From Olavius algarvensis spirochete endosymbiont (GTDB taxonomy: Bacteria > Spirochaetota > Spirochaetia > DSM-2461), in assembly GCA_900608495.1 (NCBI GenBank), contig UWYT01000325.1:1-64000 (forward strand): a stretch of DNA of 64,000 bases, given 5' to 3'. The translations under genes and the position numbers were made by a program. Shown piece by piece: positions 9,034-18,797 of this stretch (the stretch's first letter is position 1; each line of letters begins with the position of its first letter). The notes below the pieces were generated by a model. The model searched no databases and was not told the origin of the DNA. It saw nothing but the letters and a program-made list of their open reading frames with translations.

Positions 9034-9706
9034 GCAGGGAATTTGGGTTGAAAGTGTTTACAAAACCTACCTTTCGGGTTCGGAGGAAATCAAGGTTTTG
9101 AGAAATGCAAATCTGCGGGCTTCGATAGGGGAGAGCGTTGCGGTTGTAGGGGCATCCGGCTGCGGGAAAAGTACTCTCTTAAATCTTATCGGCGGCCTGG
9201 ACAGGTTGGATTCGGGATTTATACGCGCTTGCGGCTACGAAGTGGATAAGCTAAACGAAAAGGGACTAACTGCTTATCGATCCAAAGGAGTGGGTTTTGT
9301 ATTCCAGTTTCACTACTTACTAAAAGATTTTACGGCTCTGGAAAATGTTATGCTACCCGCACTTATGGCGGGTATTGCGAATCGAGAAGCCAAAAAGGAT
9401 GCAGAGGTGTTATTGGAACGGGTTAGAATGGGCGATCGTGCTCCCCATTTTCCGGCACAGCTTTCCGGTGGAGAGCGACAGAGAGTTGCACTCGCGAGAG
9501 CTTTAATCAATAATCCCAGTCTGGTGCTTGCGGATGAACCCACTGGCAATCTGGACGAGTATCACAAAAGCATTGTTTCAAATTTGCTTTTTTCAGAAAC
9601 AGCGGAATCTGGGAAGATGTTGATACTGGTTACTCATTCACAAGACCTGGCATCGAGGGCGGATCGTTGCCTGCGTTTGAGTGAGGGACGACTGGTTCAG
9701 ATATGA
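9026..9706 (+). CDS. lolD: LolD-type ABC transporter ATPase
   Basis: A 226-residue ATP-binding subunit. Walker A GASGCGKST is at about residue 41, the signature LSGGERQRVALARAL at about 146, and Walker B LVLADEPTGNLD follows at once. The sequence after Walker B and the length match the LolD/MacB-N/FtsE group. It starts at GTG 9026, overlapping lolC by 8 bp, and its end overlaps lolE by 4 bp, so the three subunits are tightly coupled. It should drive the two flanking permeases. Confidence 0.93.
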   Translation: MSEQGIWVESVYKTYLSGSEEIKVLRNANLRASIGESVAVVGASGCGKSTLLNLIGGLDRLDSGFIRACGYEVDKLNEKGLTAYRSKGVGFVFQFHYLLKDFTALENVMLPALMAGIANREAKKDAEVLLERVRMGDRAPHFPAQLSGGERQRVALARALINNPSLVLADEPTGNLDEYHKSIVSNLLFSETAESGKMLILVTHSQDLASRADRCLRLSEGRLVQI

Positions 9707-10959
9707 GTGGCCCCGTATTTGTCGCCAAACGGTTTTTTTTTCGACAGCACCGAGAGCGTGGTCATGGGCATCCGTTAATTGGAGCCTCCTTGGGGATTGC
9801 CTTGTCTCTTATTCCTCTTATTACCGTCGATCATGTTGTTGATGCGATGATTGAAAGCATTGTCGCCCGATACCGTGAAACATCAACCTTTCATTTTCAG
9901 ATACATTATTGGGGTGAGGGTGAACGTGATGAATGGAGAAGGGCTGTGGAGGAAACCCTAACTATCGACACAGTATCAGATGCCTGGATCGAAAGACAGG
10001 GCTTTGGTTTAGCCAGAGCAGGTGGCTCTCGAGAGGGATTGACTCTTCGCTCTCTCCCTTCAGATTTGGCCGAAAGGGACAGGGCTTTTGCATCATTTAT
10101 AGAGTTTGATTCAGGGTTATGGGATTTATCAACATTGGACTCAATACTGCTTGGGCGTGAGTCCTCGAGAAAACTTGGGGCGGATGTGGGTGACGAAGTC
10201 CGAGTCCTCACAGTTCGAAGAGTATTCGGCGGAAGCTATGTTCCCAGGGTAAGTAGATTCATTGTGCGGGGCGTGTTTTCCAGTGGTTATCAGGATCTTG
10301 ACAGGACTTGGGCTTTCATACCGCTGGAAACGGGTTGGTCGATTCTATCCTCGGAGAATTCCTTGACTTTCATTGGCGGCAAGTTCCAGAGTTCAAATGG
10401 GGATTTGGATATCATGCCTCCCTCTCTTCCCGGTAAGTGGAATGTGTATAACTGGAGAGAACTCAATGACTATCTGCTTAGTAATCTGGAGACAACAAGG
10501 CGTATCTTGCTGCTTATTATGACGCTAATAGTATTGGTTGCAGTATTCAACGTTACATCATCTTTGATGATGCTAGCCTTGGAACGGCAGAGAGAAATTG
10601 GTATTCTGAAATGCGCCGGATGTTCCCCCTCCAAAACAACTGGAATCTTCATTTTCGCTGGAGCTATAGCTTCGGCGCTTGGGATTCTGGTCGGTATCGG
10701 ATGCGGTCTCCTGGTGGCCAGGTTCATCAATGAGATAATAGCTGGAATCGAAGGATTGCTGGGAGTGTTCACTACGGGAGTTACGGAACTGGAACTCCTG
10801 ACGGAAGGGTATTATCTTCAGCATATACCAATTCAAATTCGTTGGGAGTCAACTGTATTGATTGGATTTGTGACTTTTTTACTTTCACTCGGCGCCAGTG
10901 CAATGCCGGCTTTCAGAGCTGCTAAACTGAAGCCCCTGGATGTTCTTAGAAAGCATTAG
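9703..10959 (+). CDS. lolE: LolC/LolE-type ABC transporter permease (second copy)
   Basis: A 418-residue paralogue of the first permease with the same plan: one N-terminal span (about residues 24-42), a periplasmic domain, and three C-terminal spans. The ATPase-coupling region ALERQREIGILKCAGCSPS is well conserved. It is the last gene of the operon; the next gene is 194 bp away. Having two different permeases (rather than one homodimer) argues for a LolCDE-type heterodimer. Which copy corresponds to LolC or LolE cannot be told from sequence alone. Confidence 0.85.
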   Translation: MSGPVFVAKRFFFRQHRERGHGHPLIGASLGIALSLIPLITVDHVVDAMIESIVARYRETSTFHFQIHYWGEGERDEWRRAVEETLTIDTVSDAWIERQGFGLARAGGSREGLTLRSLPSDLAERDRAFASFIEFDSGLWDLSTLDSILLGRESSRKLGADVGDEVRVLTVRRVFGGSYVPRVSRFIVRGVFSSGYQDLDRTWAFIPLETGWSILSSENSLTFIGGKFQSSNGDLDIMPPSLPGKWNVYNWRELNDYLLSNLETTRRILLLIMTLIVLVAVFNVTSSLMMLALERQREIGILKCAGCSPSKTTGIFIFAGAIASALGILVGIGCGLLVARFINEIIAGIEGLLGVFTTGVTELELLTEGYYLQHIPIQIRWESTVLIGFVTFLLSLGASAMPAFRAAKLKPLDVLRKH

Positions 10960-10986
10960 TTTTCAAACGAACCTGAGGGTTGAGAC

Positions 10987-11109
10987 AATTCCGATAATTG
11001 GAATTTTCCACTTGGCACTCATTTTTGCCATGTAGACAATTGTGGTCGATACTATATGGGGTATTTAGGCTGTTTTAACAAGACAGTTTTTTGAGAGTGA
11101 TGGCAAAAA
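10987..11109. promoter_or_regulatory. Inverted repeats upstream of clpC
   Basis: Two kinds of symmetry lie in the 194-bp gap. AATTCC (10987-10992) and GGAATT (11000-11005) form a hairpin with a 7-nt loop. TTTTTGCCA (11022-11030) is the reverse complement of TGGCAAAAA (11101-11109). TTGGCACTC (11012-11020) resembles one half of the CIRCE heat-shock operator (TTAGCACTC), but the second half is not at the required distance. An operator for stress control of clpC is plausible; the true regulator is unknown. Confidence 0.35.
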
Positions 11110-11153
11110 AGGCAAAAATCCACTATTCTTAGTGTTATGTTAGGAGAATGGGG

Positions 11154-13739
11154 ATGATAAAGGGTTTAACTCAACGAGCTCAGCGAATTCTGACAGTTCT
11201 TGCCAAGGAAGAGGCAAAGCGTTTTAACGCAAGTAGGCTATCGAACGAACATATTGTACTTGCCATTCTTCGCGAAAGAAACGGAGTAGCTTTCAGATGT
11301 CTCCAACGTCTAGGAATCAATACTGCTGAAATGTCGTTGGGGATTGAGAAGGAGCTTCCGATAAATGACAAAAAGGCGAATATCGATGAAATTCCACCTT
11401 CGAATCGAGTGAAAAATTTGCTTGAAAACGCGGCTAACGAGGCAATCACTCTAAATCATGAATACATCGGTACCGAACACTTTCTACTTGCGGCAGCCGG
11501 CGAACCCAGCAGCGCAACCAGCGCTTATCTTTCCTTATATAGAATTACAGTGGATATTCTTCGCGGCGTTGTCTACGAGATTAGCGGTGAGTTAGACAGT
11601 TTAAGAGGACTCCAGCGAAAACTCGAGAAACCGGGGGTTTCTAAAAAAGAGACAATGAACGGGGCTAAAGCTTCCACAAGCATGCTTGATGAGTTTTCGA
11701 GAGATTTAACCGCAATGGCGCGGAAAGAACAACTTGATCCCGTGGTGGGGCGCGAGCGAGAGATTGCTCGAGTAATGAGAATCCTTGCTCGCCGAACAAA
11801 GAATAATCCGGTTCTGATTGGTGAACCAGGTGTGGGCAAAACGGCTGTAGTAGAGGGATTGGCGCAGAAAATAGTTAATGGTATCGCCCCGGATATTTTT
11901 GCGGGTAAACGGCTTGTCGGACTTGATTTGGCAGCCTTGGTTGCGGGAACAAAGTACAGGGGTGAATTTGAAGAGAGGCTCAAAAAAGTGTTAAAGGAGA
12001 TTGATAAGGCTGGTAATACTATCCTATTCATCGATGAGTTACATACCATTATCGGGGCCGGCGGCGCCGAGGGAGCTATCGACGCGTCGAATATGCTGAA
12101 GCCGGCCCTTAGCAGGGGAGAACTTCAATGCATAGGGGCTACGACTATGAACGAGTACAAGAAGTATATTGAGAAGGACGCAGCCCTTGAGCGTCGATTT
12201 CAATCTGTGATCATCGATGAACCGAGTATCGAGGAAACTTATCAGATTCTACTTGGAATAAGAAGTCGTTATGAAGTTCACCACAATGTTACCTATATCG
12301 ATGAAGCCTTGAAATCTGCCGCCGAGCTTGCTGATCGTTACGTAACCGATCGCCATCTTCCAGACAAGGCCATTGACCTTATAGACGAGGCCGGTTCCAG
12401 CAAGCGAATGCTGAACACCAGTCGACCTGAGGCAATTAACGAACTTGAAAACAAGACTCGAGTATTGACTGAAGAAAAGATTTCTTTTGTTAACTCTCAG
12501 GATTATGAAAATGCCGCCAGGATTCGCGATAAGATTCGTGAGATGCGCAATGAAATGGACGAACTAAAATCACAGTGGGAGAAAATGCTCAAGGAAGAGA
12601 AAAACCTGATAGGTACCGAAGATATCCAGGCTATAGTTTCGGAGAATACAGGCATACCCATGGTACGCATCATCAGGAGCGAATCGGACAAGTTACTCCA
12701 AATAGAGAATGAATTGCACTCCAAGGTGATAGGTCAGGATGAGGCCATTGCATCAGTCGCGGCTGCAGTGCGCCGTTCGAGGACTGGGTTGAATTCTCCT
12801 TCTCGACCCTTAGGTTCGTTTGTCTTTCTTGGACCAACGGGAGTGGGTAAAACCCTCCTCGCAAAAACTCTTGCCAAGTACCTTTTTGGTGATACCGAGG
12901 CGCTTATCCGGATGGATATGTCCGATTTCATGGAAAAACACAATGCCTCGCGATTAATCGGCGCACCGCCTGGCTATGTTGGTTATGAGGAAGGTGGACT
13001 TCTAACCGAAAAAATACGGAAGAGACCCTATTCAGTGGTGTTATTTGATGAAATTGAAAAAGCTCATTCGGATGTTTTTAATTTACTGTTGCAAGTACTG
13101 GAAGAAGGCGAGTTATATGACAATTTCGGCCACAAGGTTTCTTTTAGAAATTCAGTCTTGATATTAACCTCTAACGCGGGTGCGAGGGAAATCAATCGCG
13201 GAGGTTTGGGTTTCCAAATTGGCAAAGGTGCTATGGCGCATGCCGATATCAAAAGCACAGCACTCGCGGACCTGAAAAAGAATTTCCGCCCCGAATTCCT
13301 TAATCGGATTGATGAGATTGTTGTTTTTCACAATCTTGAATACGAACACATTATGAAAATTGTGGACATAATGCTGAAGGAAGTTGAAGAACGATTATCT
13401 GATTTATCAATAGGGTTGGAAGTGAACGAAAAAGCTCGAAAATCCTTGGTGCAAATGGGCTATGATGTGATTTATGGCGCCCGGCCGCTAAGGCGTACCA
13501 TCCAAAAAGAAATAGAAGACCCTCTATCTACTGCTATTCTGCAAGGCCGATTCAAGGCTGGGGATACGGTTCGCGTCGAAGTGCGTTCAGGTAGAATAAG
13601 TTTCAGACGTAAAAGTCGGGGAAGCCTAAGCACCCAAAAAACACCCAGCTCTCTTGTGAAAGCTGAACTTAACGAGTGTTTGCTTCCCGATATACACTCG
13701 GAAGAACGAGGGAACCAAGAGAAAATACTAGATAAATAG
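11154..13739 (+). CDS. clpC: ClpC-type AAA+ protease chaperone
   Basis: An ATP-dependent unfoldase that feeds substrates to ClpP. Domains in order: two Clp-N repeats (about residues 5-145), a first AAA+ module with Walker A GEPGVGKT at about 222, a UVR motif in the middle region (about 450, [13 protein letters not shown]), a second AAA+ module with Walker A GPTGVGKT at about 559, and the C-terminal D2 domain. The UVR motif and total length (861) identify ClpC rather than ClpB or ClpA. ATG 11154 is chosen over ATG 11148 because GGAG (11143-11146) is 7 nt away and because the family begins with M-x-K-GLTQRAQ. The TPR gene follows after 4 bp. Confidence 0.95.
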   Translation: MIKGLTQRAQRILTVLAKEEAKRFNASRLSNEHIVLAILRERNGVAFRCLQRLGINTAEMSLGIEKELPINDKKANIDEIPPSNRVKNLLENAANEAITLNHEYIGTEHFLLAAAGEPSSATSAYLSLYRITVDILRGVVYEISGELDSLRGLQRKLEKPGVSKKETMNGAKASTSMLDEFSRDLTAMARKEQLDPVVGREREIARVMRILARRTKNNPVLIGEPGVGKTAVVEGLAQKIVNGIAPDIFAGKRLVGLDLAALVAGTKYRGEFEERLKKVLKEIDKAGNTILFIDELHTIIGAGGAEGAIDASNMLKPALSRGELQCIGATTMNEYKKYIEKDAALERRFQSVIIDEPSIEETYQILLGIRSRYEVHHNVTYIDEALKSAAELADRYVTDRHLPDKAIDLIDEAGSSKRMLNTSRPEAINELENKTRVLTEEKISFVNSQDYENAARIRDKIREMRNEMDELKSQWEKMLKEEKNLIGTEDIQAIVSENTGIPMVRIIRSESDKLLQIENELHSKVIGQDEAIASVAAAVRRSRTGLNSPSRPLGSFVFLGPTGVGKTLLAKTLAKYLFGDTEALIRMDMSDFMEKHNASRLIGAPPGYVGYEEGGLLTEKIRKRPYSVVLFDEIEKAHSDVFNLLLQVLEEGELYDNFGHKVSFRNSVLILTSNAGAREINRGGLGFQIGKGAMAHADIKSTALADLKKNFRPEFLNRIDEIVVFHNLEYEHIMKIVDIMLKEVEERLSDLSIGLEVNEKARKSLVQMGYDVIYGARPLRRTIQKEIEDPLSTAILQGRFKAGDTVRVEVRSGRISFRRKSRGSLSTQKTPSSLVKAELNECLLPDIHSEERGNQEKILDK

Positions 13740-13743
13740 TGAT

Positions 13744-16566
13744 ATGCCATTGAAAACAGTGAGGGCGTGTAGAAAGCTTAGTTTCGTGTTCTTGTTGGTA
13801 TGCAATGCAGTTTTTGGACTTTCATCCGATCAGCTCTACATTCAAGGTTACAAGGCATTTGCAGCAAGCCTGTGGAAAACCGCTTCATCGCATTTTGCGC
13901 AGTTTATACGTGAGTATCCGGAAGATCCACGTGCTGATTCCGCTACCTATTTTGGTGCTGTTGCCTACTACAAGGCGAAGGATTTTCAACGTTGCCTTAA
14001 AGCTCTAAGTGGCTTCGACAAGAGATATCCCAAATCGCAATGGCTTAAGCGCGTTAGCTACTGGGACGGCCTGTCCCGCTACGCATTGGAGGATTGGACA
14101 GGGGCTCTCGTATCTTTCGAACGCCAAATTGAATTCAGCGACGAGAGTGCTTATTTGGAGCAGTCAATGTTCTATTTAGGGGCATCTCTGGAAAATCTGG
14201 AAGATTGGAAGGGCGCGGAGGCAGTGTATTTGAGATTAATGGATAGGAGTGAGTCTGAGGATTTGGTGGCAAGAACTATTTTCCGTCTGGGGCAGGTTCA
14301 ACTTCTGGATGGCAGATCCGAAGATGCCATCGACGCGTTTGGCAGATTGGTTTCCGAGTATCCGGAATTCCCCTTAACGCCACAGAGCAGTTACTGGATT
14401 GCCGAAGCGTGGAAGAAAATGGGGGAGAGAGAAAAGGCATTGAAGTCCTATCGCGACTATATAATGACCGATGAAGAATCACCCTACATGTCTTTTGCAT
14501 TACTGGAAGCGGCTCGTCTGGCTTACGATGCGCGGCTGAACGAGGAGGCCTTACACTATCTTGATATGTGGGATAGAAAATTTAAATCGGGTATCGATGA
14601 GGAGGCCGAAACGGTTCTTAGAATTAGAACGGCCATATACTTGCGCATGGGCCGCATTGAAGACGCGCAAACTGCGTACTTGTCCATAACTCCTGGAAAC
14701 GAGGATGAGGAGCAGATTGTTGCCTTCAACTTGGCTCAAACCTGGTTGGGAACCGAGGAAACAATTCAGGCCGTTCCGTATCTTGAAAAGGCGACTATCG
14801 GGCCCGATAAGAGGATAGCTGCCGATGCTGCGTTTCTTGCCGGAAACATTCTTGTTTCTAATCAGGATGAGCGTGGCGCAAAACTGTTGGAGAGTTTCGC
14901 AAACCAAAATCCAGAGGATGAAAGGCGCGAGGAAGCTCTTCGCCTGGCCTTTGCCTCCTATCGCAAAGGAGGTATGCCGGGCCGCGCCGAAACCATGATT
15001 GAAACGTTAATCCATGATTATCCCAAGAGCGCCGAGCTTCCTTCCTATCTCTTTTTGCGAGGTGAACTCGCCCTGAGTATGGGAGATTCCAGCGCGGCTC
15101 TGCGCGACTATGGAATTATAGTGAAAAACCACAGTAAGTCGCCCGTGGCTATTGAGGCAAATTCTCGCATCGGATTTATTTATTCGGAGCGCAAGGAATA
15201 TATTCGCGCTGCTGACTATTACGCCCGGGCGATTGAGGCGAGTGGCGGGATTAAGGGAGGAGAGGCAGGACGCAGAGCTGTTTATTCAGCGGCTGTTGCG
15301 TATCTAAATGGCGGTATGAATGCGGAAGCGATAGCATTGCTGAATTCGATTGTAAAATCTAATCCTGAAGGATCCTGGAGTGTTGAATCGGCCTATCATC
15401 TTGGAAAAGTCCACTACGACGAGGGAAGATATGTAGAAGCGAGAAAGGCATATCAGAGCGCGATTCGCCATGCCAGCGGTGAGTTCTTATTTGATGCGCT
15501 TTATGAAACCGGATGGACTTGGTTTCGTCAGTTTGAATGGGATAACGCGGCGAAGGCATTTGAAGATGCGGCAAAGTCGGCGCTTGACGCCAGACAGAAG
15601 GCTAAGGCGCAGTTCCGAGTTGGCATGAGTTTGGCATCGGGGAGAAAATGGGAAGAGGCGCTGGTTTCATATGATAGTGCTTTGCTTATTGGAGAGCAGC
15701 AATGGCGGGAGGAGGCCTTATATCAGAAAGCCTGGGCCTTGTTGAATCTGAATCGAATTGAAGAGGCCAATAGAACTGCCAGGATGATGAGCGAGGAATT
15801 CCCCAATAGCAATTTGATGGCGGATTTGCCGTTCAGGATGGGCGAAAATGCCATGCGAGACGGGCGATTTATCGAGGCAATTCGCTGGTATGATCGCACT
15901 CGAGTGCAATATCCGGGTACGGAAACGGCCATTCGAGCGGAGCTTCGAGCTGCCCTGGCGGCCAAGGAGAATGGTGATGTGGTAGATGCATCCAAACGCT
16001 ACGGTGCCTGGGTAATAAACCACCTCGAAAACCCCAGCACATCCGCGGCTATTCGCTCCTGGGCTCAAATGCTTAGAAACAGCGGTAATTCAAGCCTTGC
16101 CGTCGATGCGAAAAATAAAATTATAGACAGCCTGGGCAATAATCTGAAACTTAGCGCTCCGATTATTCTTGCTTGGGCTAGATTGGTTCCACCCGATTCC
16201 ACTGTGCTTTTGGAGACTATTGCCAAAGATGAGTCGCTTCCGCAAGCAGACCGTTCAGAATCTTTATTGCTGATAGCTCATTCATATCTGAGAGAGGGGG
16301 GAACTGATCGTTCCAGAGAAATATATGAGGTGCTGGTTCGGGATATTCCAGGTAGGATTGGAGCCGAAGCGCAAGAGGGCCTAGCTCGAAGTTATTTTGC
16401 GGAGGGGAATCTAGATGAGGCTGCCGAGGCTTATATGGCGATACTCTATCTTTTTCCAAATCAGCAAGATTTGGTGAATAATGCATTAAGGGAGGCAGAG
16501 AAACTTTTTCGCGAGGTGGGAAGGCTTGAAGAGGCAGATAAGATTCGCGAGAGCATTGCTCGGTAG
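13744..16566 (+). CDS. Large exported TPR-repeat protein
   Basis: A 940-residue protein with an N-terminal signal peptide (hydrophobic core about residues 13-24, FVFLLVCNAVFG). Tetratricopeptide repeats then fill nearly its whole length. Typical pieces are YPEDPRADSATYFGAVAYY, SAYHLGKVHYDEGRYVEA and AQEGLARSYFAEGNLDEAA. The repeats resemble the YbgF/BamD-like set used as periplasmic scaffolds. It lies 4 bp behind clpC and lacks its own ribosome binding site, so it is probably coupled to clpC. I infer a periplasmic protein-protein interaction scaffold; no partner is evident, and no lipobox is seen. Confidence 0.82.
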   Translation: MPLKTVRACRKLSFVFLLVCNAVFGLSSDQLYIQGYKAFAASLWKTASSHFAQFIREYPEDPRADSATYFGAVAYYKAKDFQRCLKALSGFDKRYPKSQWLKRVSYWDGLSRYALEDWTGALVSFERQIEFSDESAYLEQSMFYLGASLENLEDWKGAEAVYLRLMDRSESEDLVARTIFRLGQVQLLDGRSEDAIDAFGRLVSEYPEFPLTPQSSYWIAEAWKKMGEREKALKSYRDYIMTDEESPYMSFALLEAARLAYDARLNEEALHYLDMWDRKFKSGIDEEAETVLRIRTAIYLRMGRIEDAQTAYLSITPGNEDEEQIVAFNLAQTWLGTEETIQAVPYLEKATIGPDKRIAADAAFLAGNILVSNQDERGAKLLESFANQNPEDERREEALRLAFASYRKGGMPGRAETMIETLIHDYPKSAELPSYLFLRGELALSMGDSSAALRDYGIIVKNHSKSPVAIEANSRIGFIYSERKEYIRAADYYARAIEASGGIKGGEAGRRAVYSAAVAYLNGGMNAEAIALLNSIVKSNPEGSWSVESAYHLGKVHYDEGRYVEARKAYQSAIRHASGEFLFDALYETGWTWFRQFEWDNAAKAFEDAAKSALDARQKAKAQFRVGMSLASGRKWEEALVSYDSALLIGEQQWREEALYQKAWALLNLNRIEEANRTARMMSEEFPNSNLMADLPFRMGENAMRDGRFIEAIRWYDRTRVQYPGTETAIRAELRAALAAKENGDVVDASKRYGAWVINHLENPSTSAAIRSWAQMLRNSGNSSLAVDAKNKIIDSLGNNLKLSAPIILAWARLVPPDSTVLLETIAKDESLPQADRSESLLLIAHSYLREGGTDRSREIYEVLVRDIPGRIGAEAQEGLARSYFAEGNLDEAAEAYMAILYLFPNQQDLVNNALREAEKLFREVGRLEEADKIRESIAR

Positions 16567-16632
16567 TGGAAATCACTTCGGTTCATAAGTTCTCGAACAA
16601 TATCGGGAAATCGCGTTCGACAAAGTGTCAAG

Positions 16633-17859
16633 TTAAGGTTCTATGCCGGCTTTGTTTAGAGGTGATTCCGGAAGGAGTTTGCGGGCGATTAGTTTTTGAA
16701 TCTCGCGCTTGCCGAGTACTCGGCTGATTATGAACTTAGTTTCCTTTTCGCTAGTTCTGATTATGGATTGTTCACTGTAGGGTTGAAGATTTTCGTCCAG
16801 ACAGAGTTTTATTATGGGGTATTTTGGGTTGTCGCCGATATCGATTATGATTCCAATAGAAGCGTTTTTTAATTGAACGTAGCTTCCGAGTGCAAAGACT
16901 GAAATTGAATTGAGCAGGGCTGTTATAACACCTTCGTCGTAGAGGCTATGTGTCTCTTTCAGCATTTTTAGAATAACTGTATGAGCCTCGCCACTTTCAC
17001 GGAAGGGACGGTTGGATATCTGAGCATCGTATGAACAAGCGACAGCAAGTATTTTGGCGAACGGGGTGGTGGACTCGCCCCTGATGCCTTGGGGATAGCC
17101 TGATCCGTTGAGGCGTTCATGATGCTGGGAGATTGCATGGAGTATCTCCTGGGCGATTGGATTGGAGTGTTTATGTGAGTAGTTTTGAAGCATTTTCAAA
17201 CCAATAAGCGGGTGGGTGCTTATGATTTTTTTCTCTCTTTCAGTGAGGCCACCAGTTTTGTTGACTATGCTGCTTGGCATTTTCATCATTCCAACTTCGT
17301 GGAGTATGGCCGCGATGCCAAGTTCGATTAGACGGAAGTTGGTTAGCTTGAGATTACTGCCGATGGTGAGGGTGATTATGGTTGTTCGGGCCGAGTGGGT
17401 GTAGAGGTAATTGGTTTCCTCTGCTTCCAGGTTGAGCAATCGAGGGTTCAAAGCATGGAGAGTGAAGTCACGGAGGATGAAGGCGCGGTAGCTTTTTAGC
17501 ATTAAAATGGTCGATTTAACTTGTTCTGTTATGGAGTCTAGATTGAGATATCCATTGCTATCGAACATTTCGTAGGTTTTTCGAATAAATTTTGTGAAGC
17601 TGAAGAGGAAGTCGAGGATGACGCGACGGGCTTCGGATTCTTCTGTTTTGTTGTTTAGTTCGATGTCGATGTTTCCAGAGGGCGTTGGACGGAGAATTCC
17701 ATGGCTTAGTATGCTTTTATACCCCCACTTTTTTAAATTTTCAATTAGCCCCTCTGTTACCGGCGAGTCAGCCGGAAGAAGCATAAACCTCTCGTCGATC
17801 CACAGAGGTTCGCTGTAGTAGGTGTTGGCTTTGAGGTTGGTTATTGATATGCTTCTCAT
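16633..17859 (-). CDS. HD-GYP-family protein with altered HD motif
   Basis: HD-GYP proteins degrade the second messenger cyclic di-GMP. This 408-residue protein has an N-terminal domain of about 140 residues and an HD-GYP domain from about 145 to 345. The GYP signature is intact (HERLNGSGYPQG, about residue 252). The HD metal-binding pair is replaced by His-Glu, and the usual Lys of HDxGK by Met (ILHEVGMMKMP, about 188). It may therefore be a weak enzyme, have altered metal use, or act as a cyclic-di-GMP sensor. A good ribosome binding site (AAGGAG) lies 9 nt before ATG 17859. It is a monocistronic leftward gene convergent with the TPR gene. Confidence 0.85.
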   Translation of the reverse strand: MRSISITNLKANTYYSEPLWIDERFMLLPADSPVTEGLIENLKKWGYKSILSHGILRPTPSGNIDIELNNKTEESEARRVILDFLFSFTKFIRKTYEMFDSNGYLNLDSITEQVKSTILMLKSYRAFILRDFTLHALNPRLLNLEAEETNYLYTHSARTTIITLTIGSNLKLTNFRLIELGIAAILHEVGMMKMPSSIVNKTGGLTEREKKIISTHPLIGLKMLQNYSHKHSNPIAQEILHAISQHHERLNGSGYPQGIRGESTTPFAKILAVACSYDAQISNRPFRESGEAHTVILKMLKETHSLYDEGVITALLNSISVFALGSYVQLKNASIGIIIDIGDNPKYPIIKLCLDENLQPYSEQSIIRTSEKETKFIISRVLGKREIQKLIARKLLPESPLNKAGIEP

Positions 17860-17921
17860 TCTGGGTATCTCCTTCTGATGATCTTTTCAGTGATTTAGAT
17901 CTAGTTTTTAGACTTTCGCCA

Positions 17922-17927
17922 ATTATA
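17922..17927 (-). promoter_or_regulatory. Possible -10 box of the HD-GYP gene
   Basis: On the minus strand a perfect TATAAT lies 62 bp before the ATG at 17859. A poor -35 (TTTTAA) sits 17 bp further upstream. This would give a leader of about 55 nt with the AAGGAG site near its end. Confidence 0.4.
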
Positions 17928-17983
17928 AAGGTAAACCTGGATGATTAAAAAGGGTGGTAGTTTTTTTAAGTGAGGATGGGGAG

Positions 17984-18766
17984 GTGAAACTTAGAGCGAT
18001 TTTCCTTCTGTTCAATGTACTGATGATCCTTCTCTTGTTTTTTGTTCTCATCGTATCTTCTTTTATTCCAAATCGAAGCGAAATAGTCGCTGTGGGCAAT
18101 GTATGGATTATTCTCCTTGTGTTGAGTGTTGGGATTTTAGACTTTTATTTCATTCAGAATTGGAGACTTCTTTCTCTGCTCGAGGCCGAGAACTGGCCAG
18201 GCCTTCTAGCTTGGCTGGAGAATCGTTTACACGTGAAGCGGAGGTTGAATCGAGTATATTCGAGTCTTCTCATCAGTACTGCGCTTTCTGTTTCAAAACT
18301 CGATGCGATTAAGAAGTTGGAGGTTGAGATTCGACAGAAACGGCCAAAGCTTCGAAGATCTTTGGGAGTTGCCCTGGGCATTCCGATACTTCTGGAACAA
18401 GACCGGGAGGCAATCGCGAGGTATTATGGACCACTGGCTGACGATCCTAAAACAAAACAACGAGATTGGGCCATCTGGTGTCGAGCCGCAACTCTGGGGA
18501 GGGGGAAAATAGACCAGCTTATGAGACTTCTTGGTAGTCGGGATATCTCGCTGCGATTGCTTTCGTGGGAGATTTTGAAACAACGTTCGCGATATCTATC
18601 TGACGCAGAGCTCGATGTGCTAGCTAAATCCAGGGTGGAATTGAAAAATCTGCTAAACGAATCCAGGGGGGATAAAATGCTACGGAAATCGAGGGAAAAT
18701 TATCTGATTTCACTTGTCTTGTCTTCTCAGGTAGATAGAGTGAAATCAGATTTGCTAGCGAGCTAG
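17984..18766 (+). CDS. Membrane-anchored hypothetical protein
   Basis: A 260-residue protein with two N-terminal membrane spans (about residues 4-27 and 39-57) and a basic, helical cytoplasmic part that may hold HEAT-like helices (for example KTKQRDWAIWCRAATL and ISLRLLSWEILKQR). The start is taken as GTG 17984, with GAGG about 8 nt upstream; a GTG at 17954 is in frame but has no better signal. It precedes gltX by 31 bp and may share its transcript. No family was recognised. Confidence 0.65.
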   Translation: MKLRAIFLLFNVLMILLLFFVLIVSSFIPNRSEIVAVGNVWIILLVLSVGILDFYFIQNWRLLSLLEAENWPGLLAWLENRLHVKRRLNRVYSSLLISTALSVSKLDAIKKLEVEIRQKRPKLRRSLGVALGIPILLEQDREAIARYYGPLADDPKTKQRDWAIWCRAATLGRGKIDQLMRLLGSRDISLRLLSWEILKQRSRYLSDAELDVLAKSRVELKNLLNESRGDKMLRKSRENYLISLVLSSQVDRVKSDLLAS

Positions 18767-18797
18767 CGTTTTTTGAACAGTTTTGAGAGATGATATT

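Noticed and set aside
11148-11150. ATG 11148 as the clpC start
   Set aside because: Only one base separates it from GGAG; ATG 11154 has proper spacing and the family N terminus.
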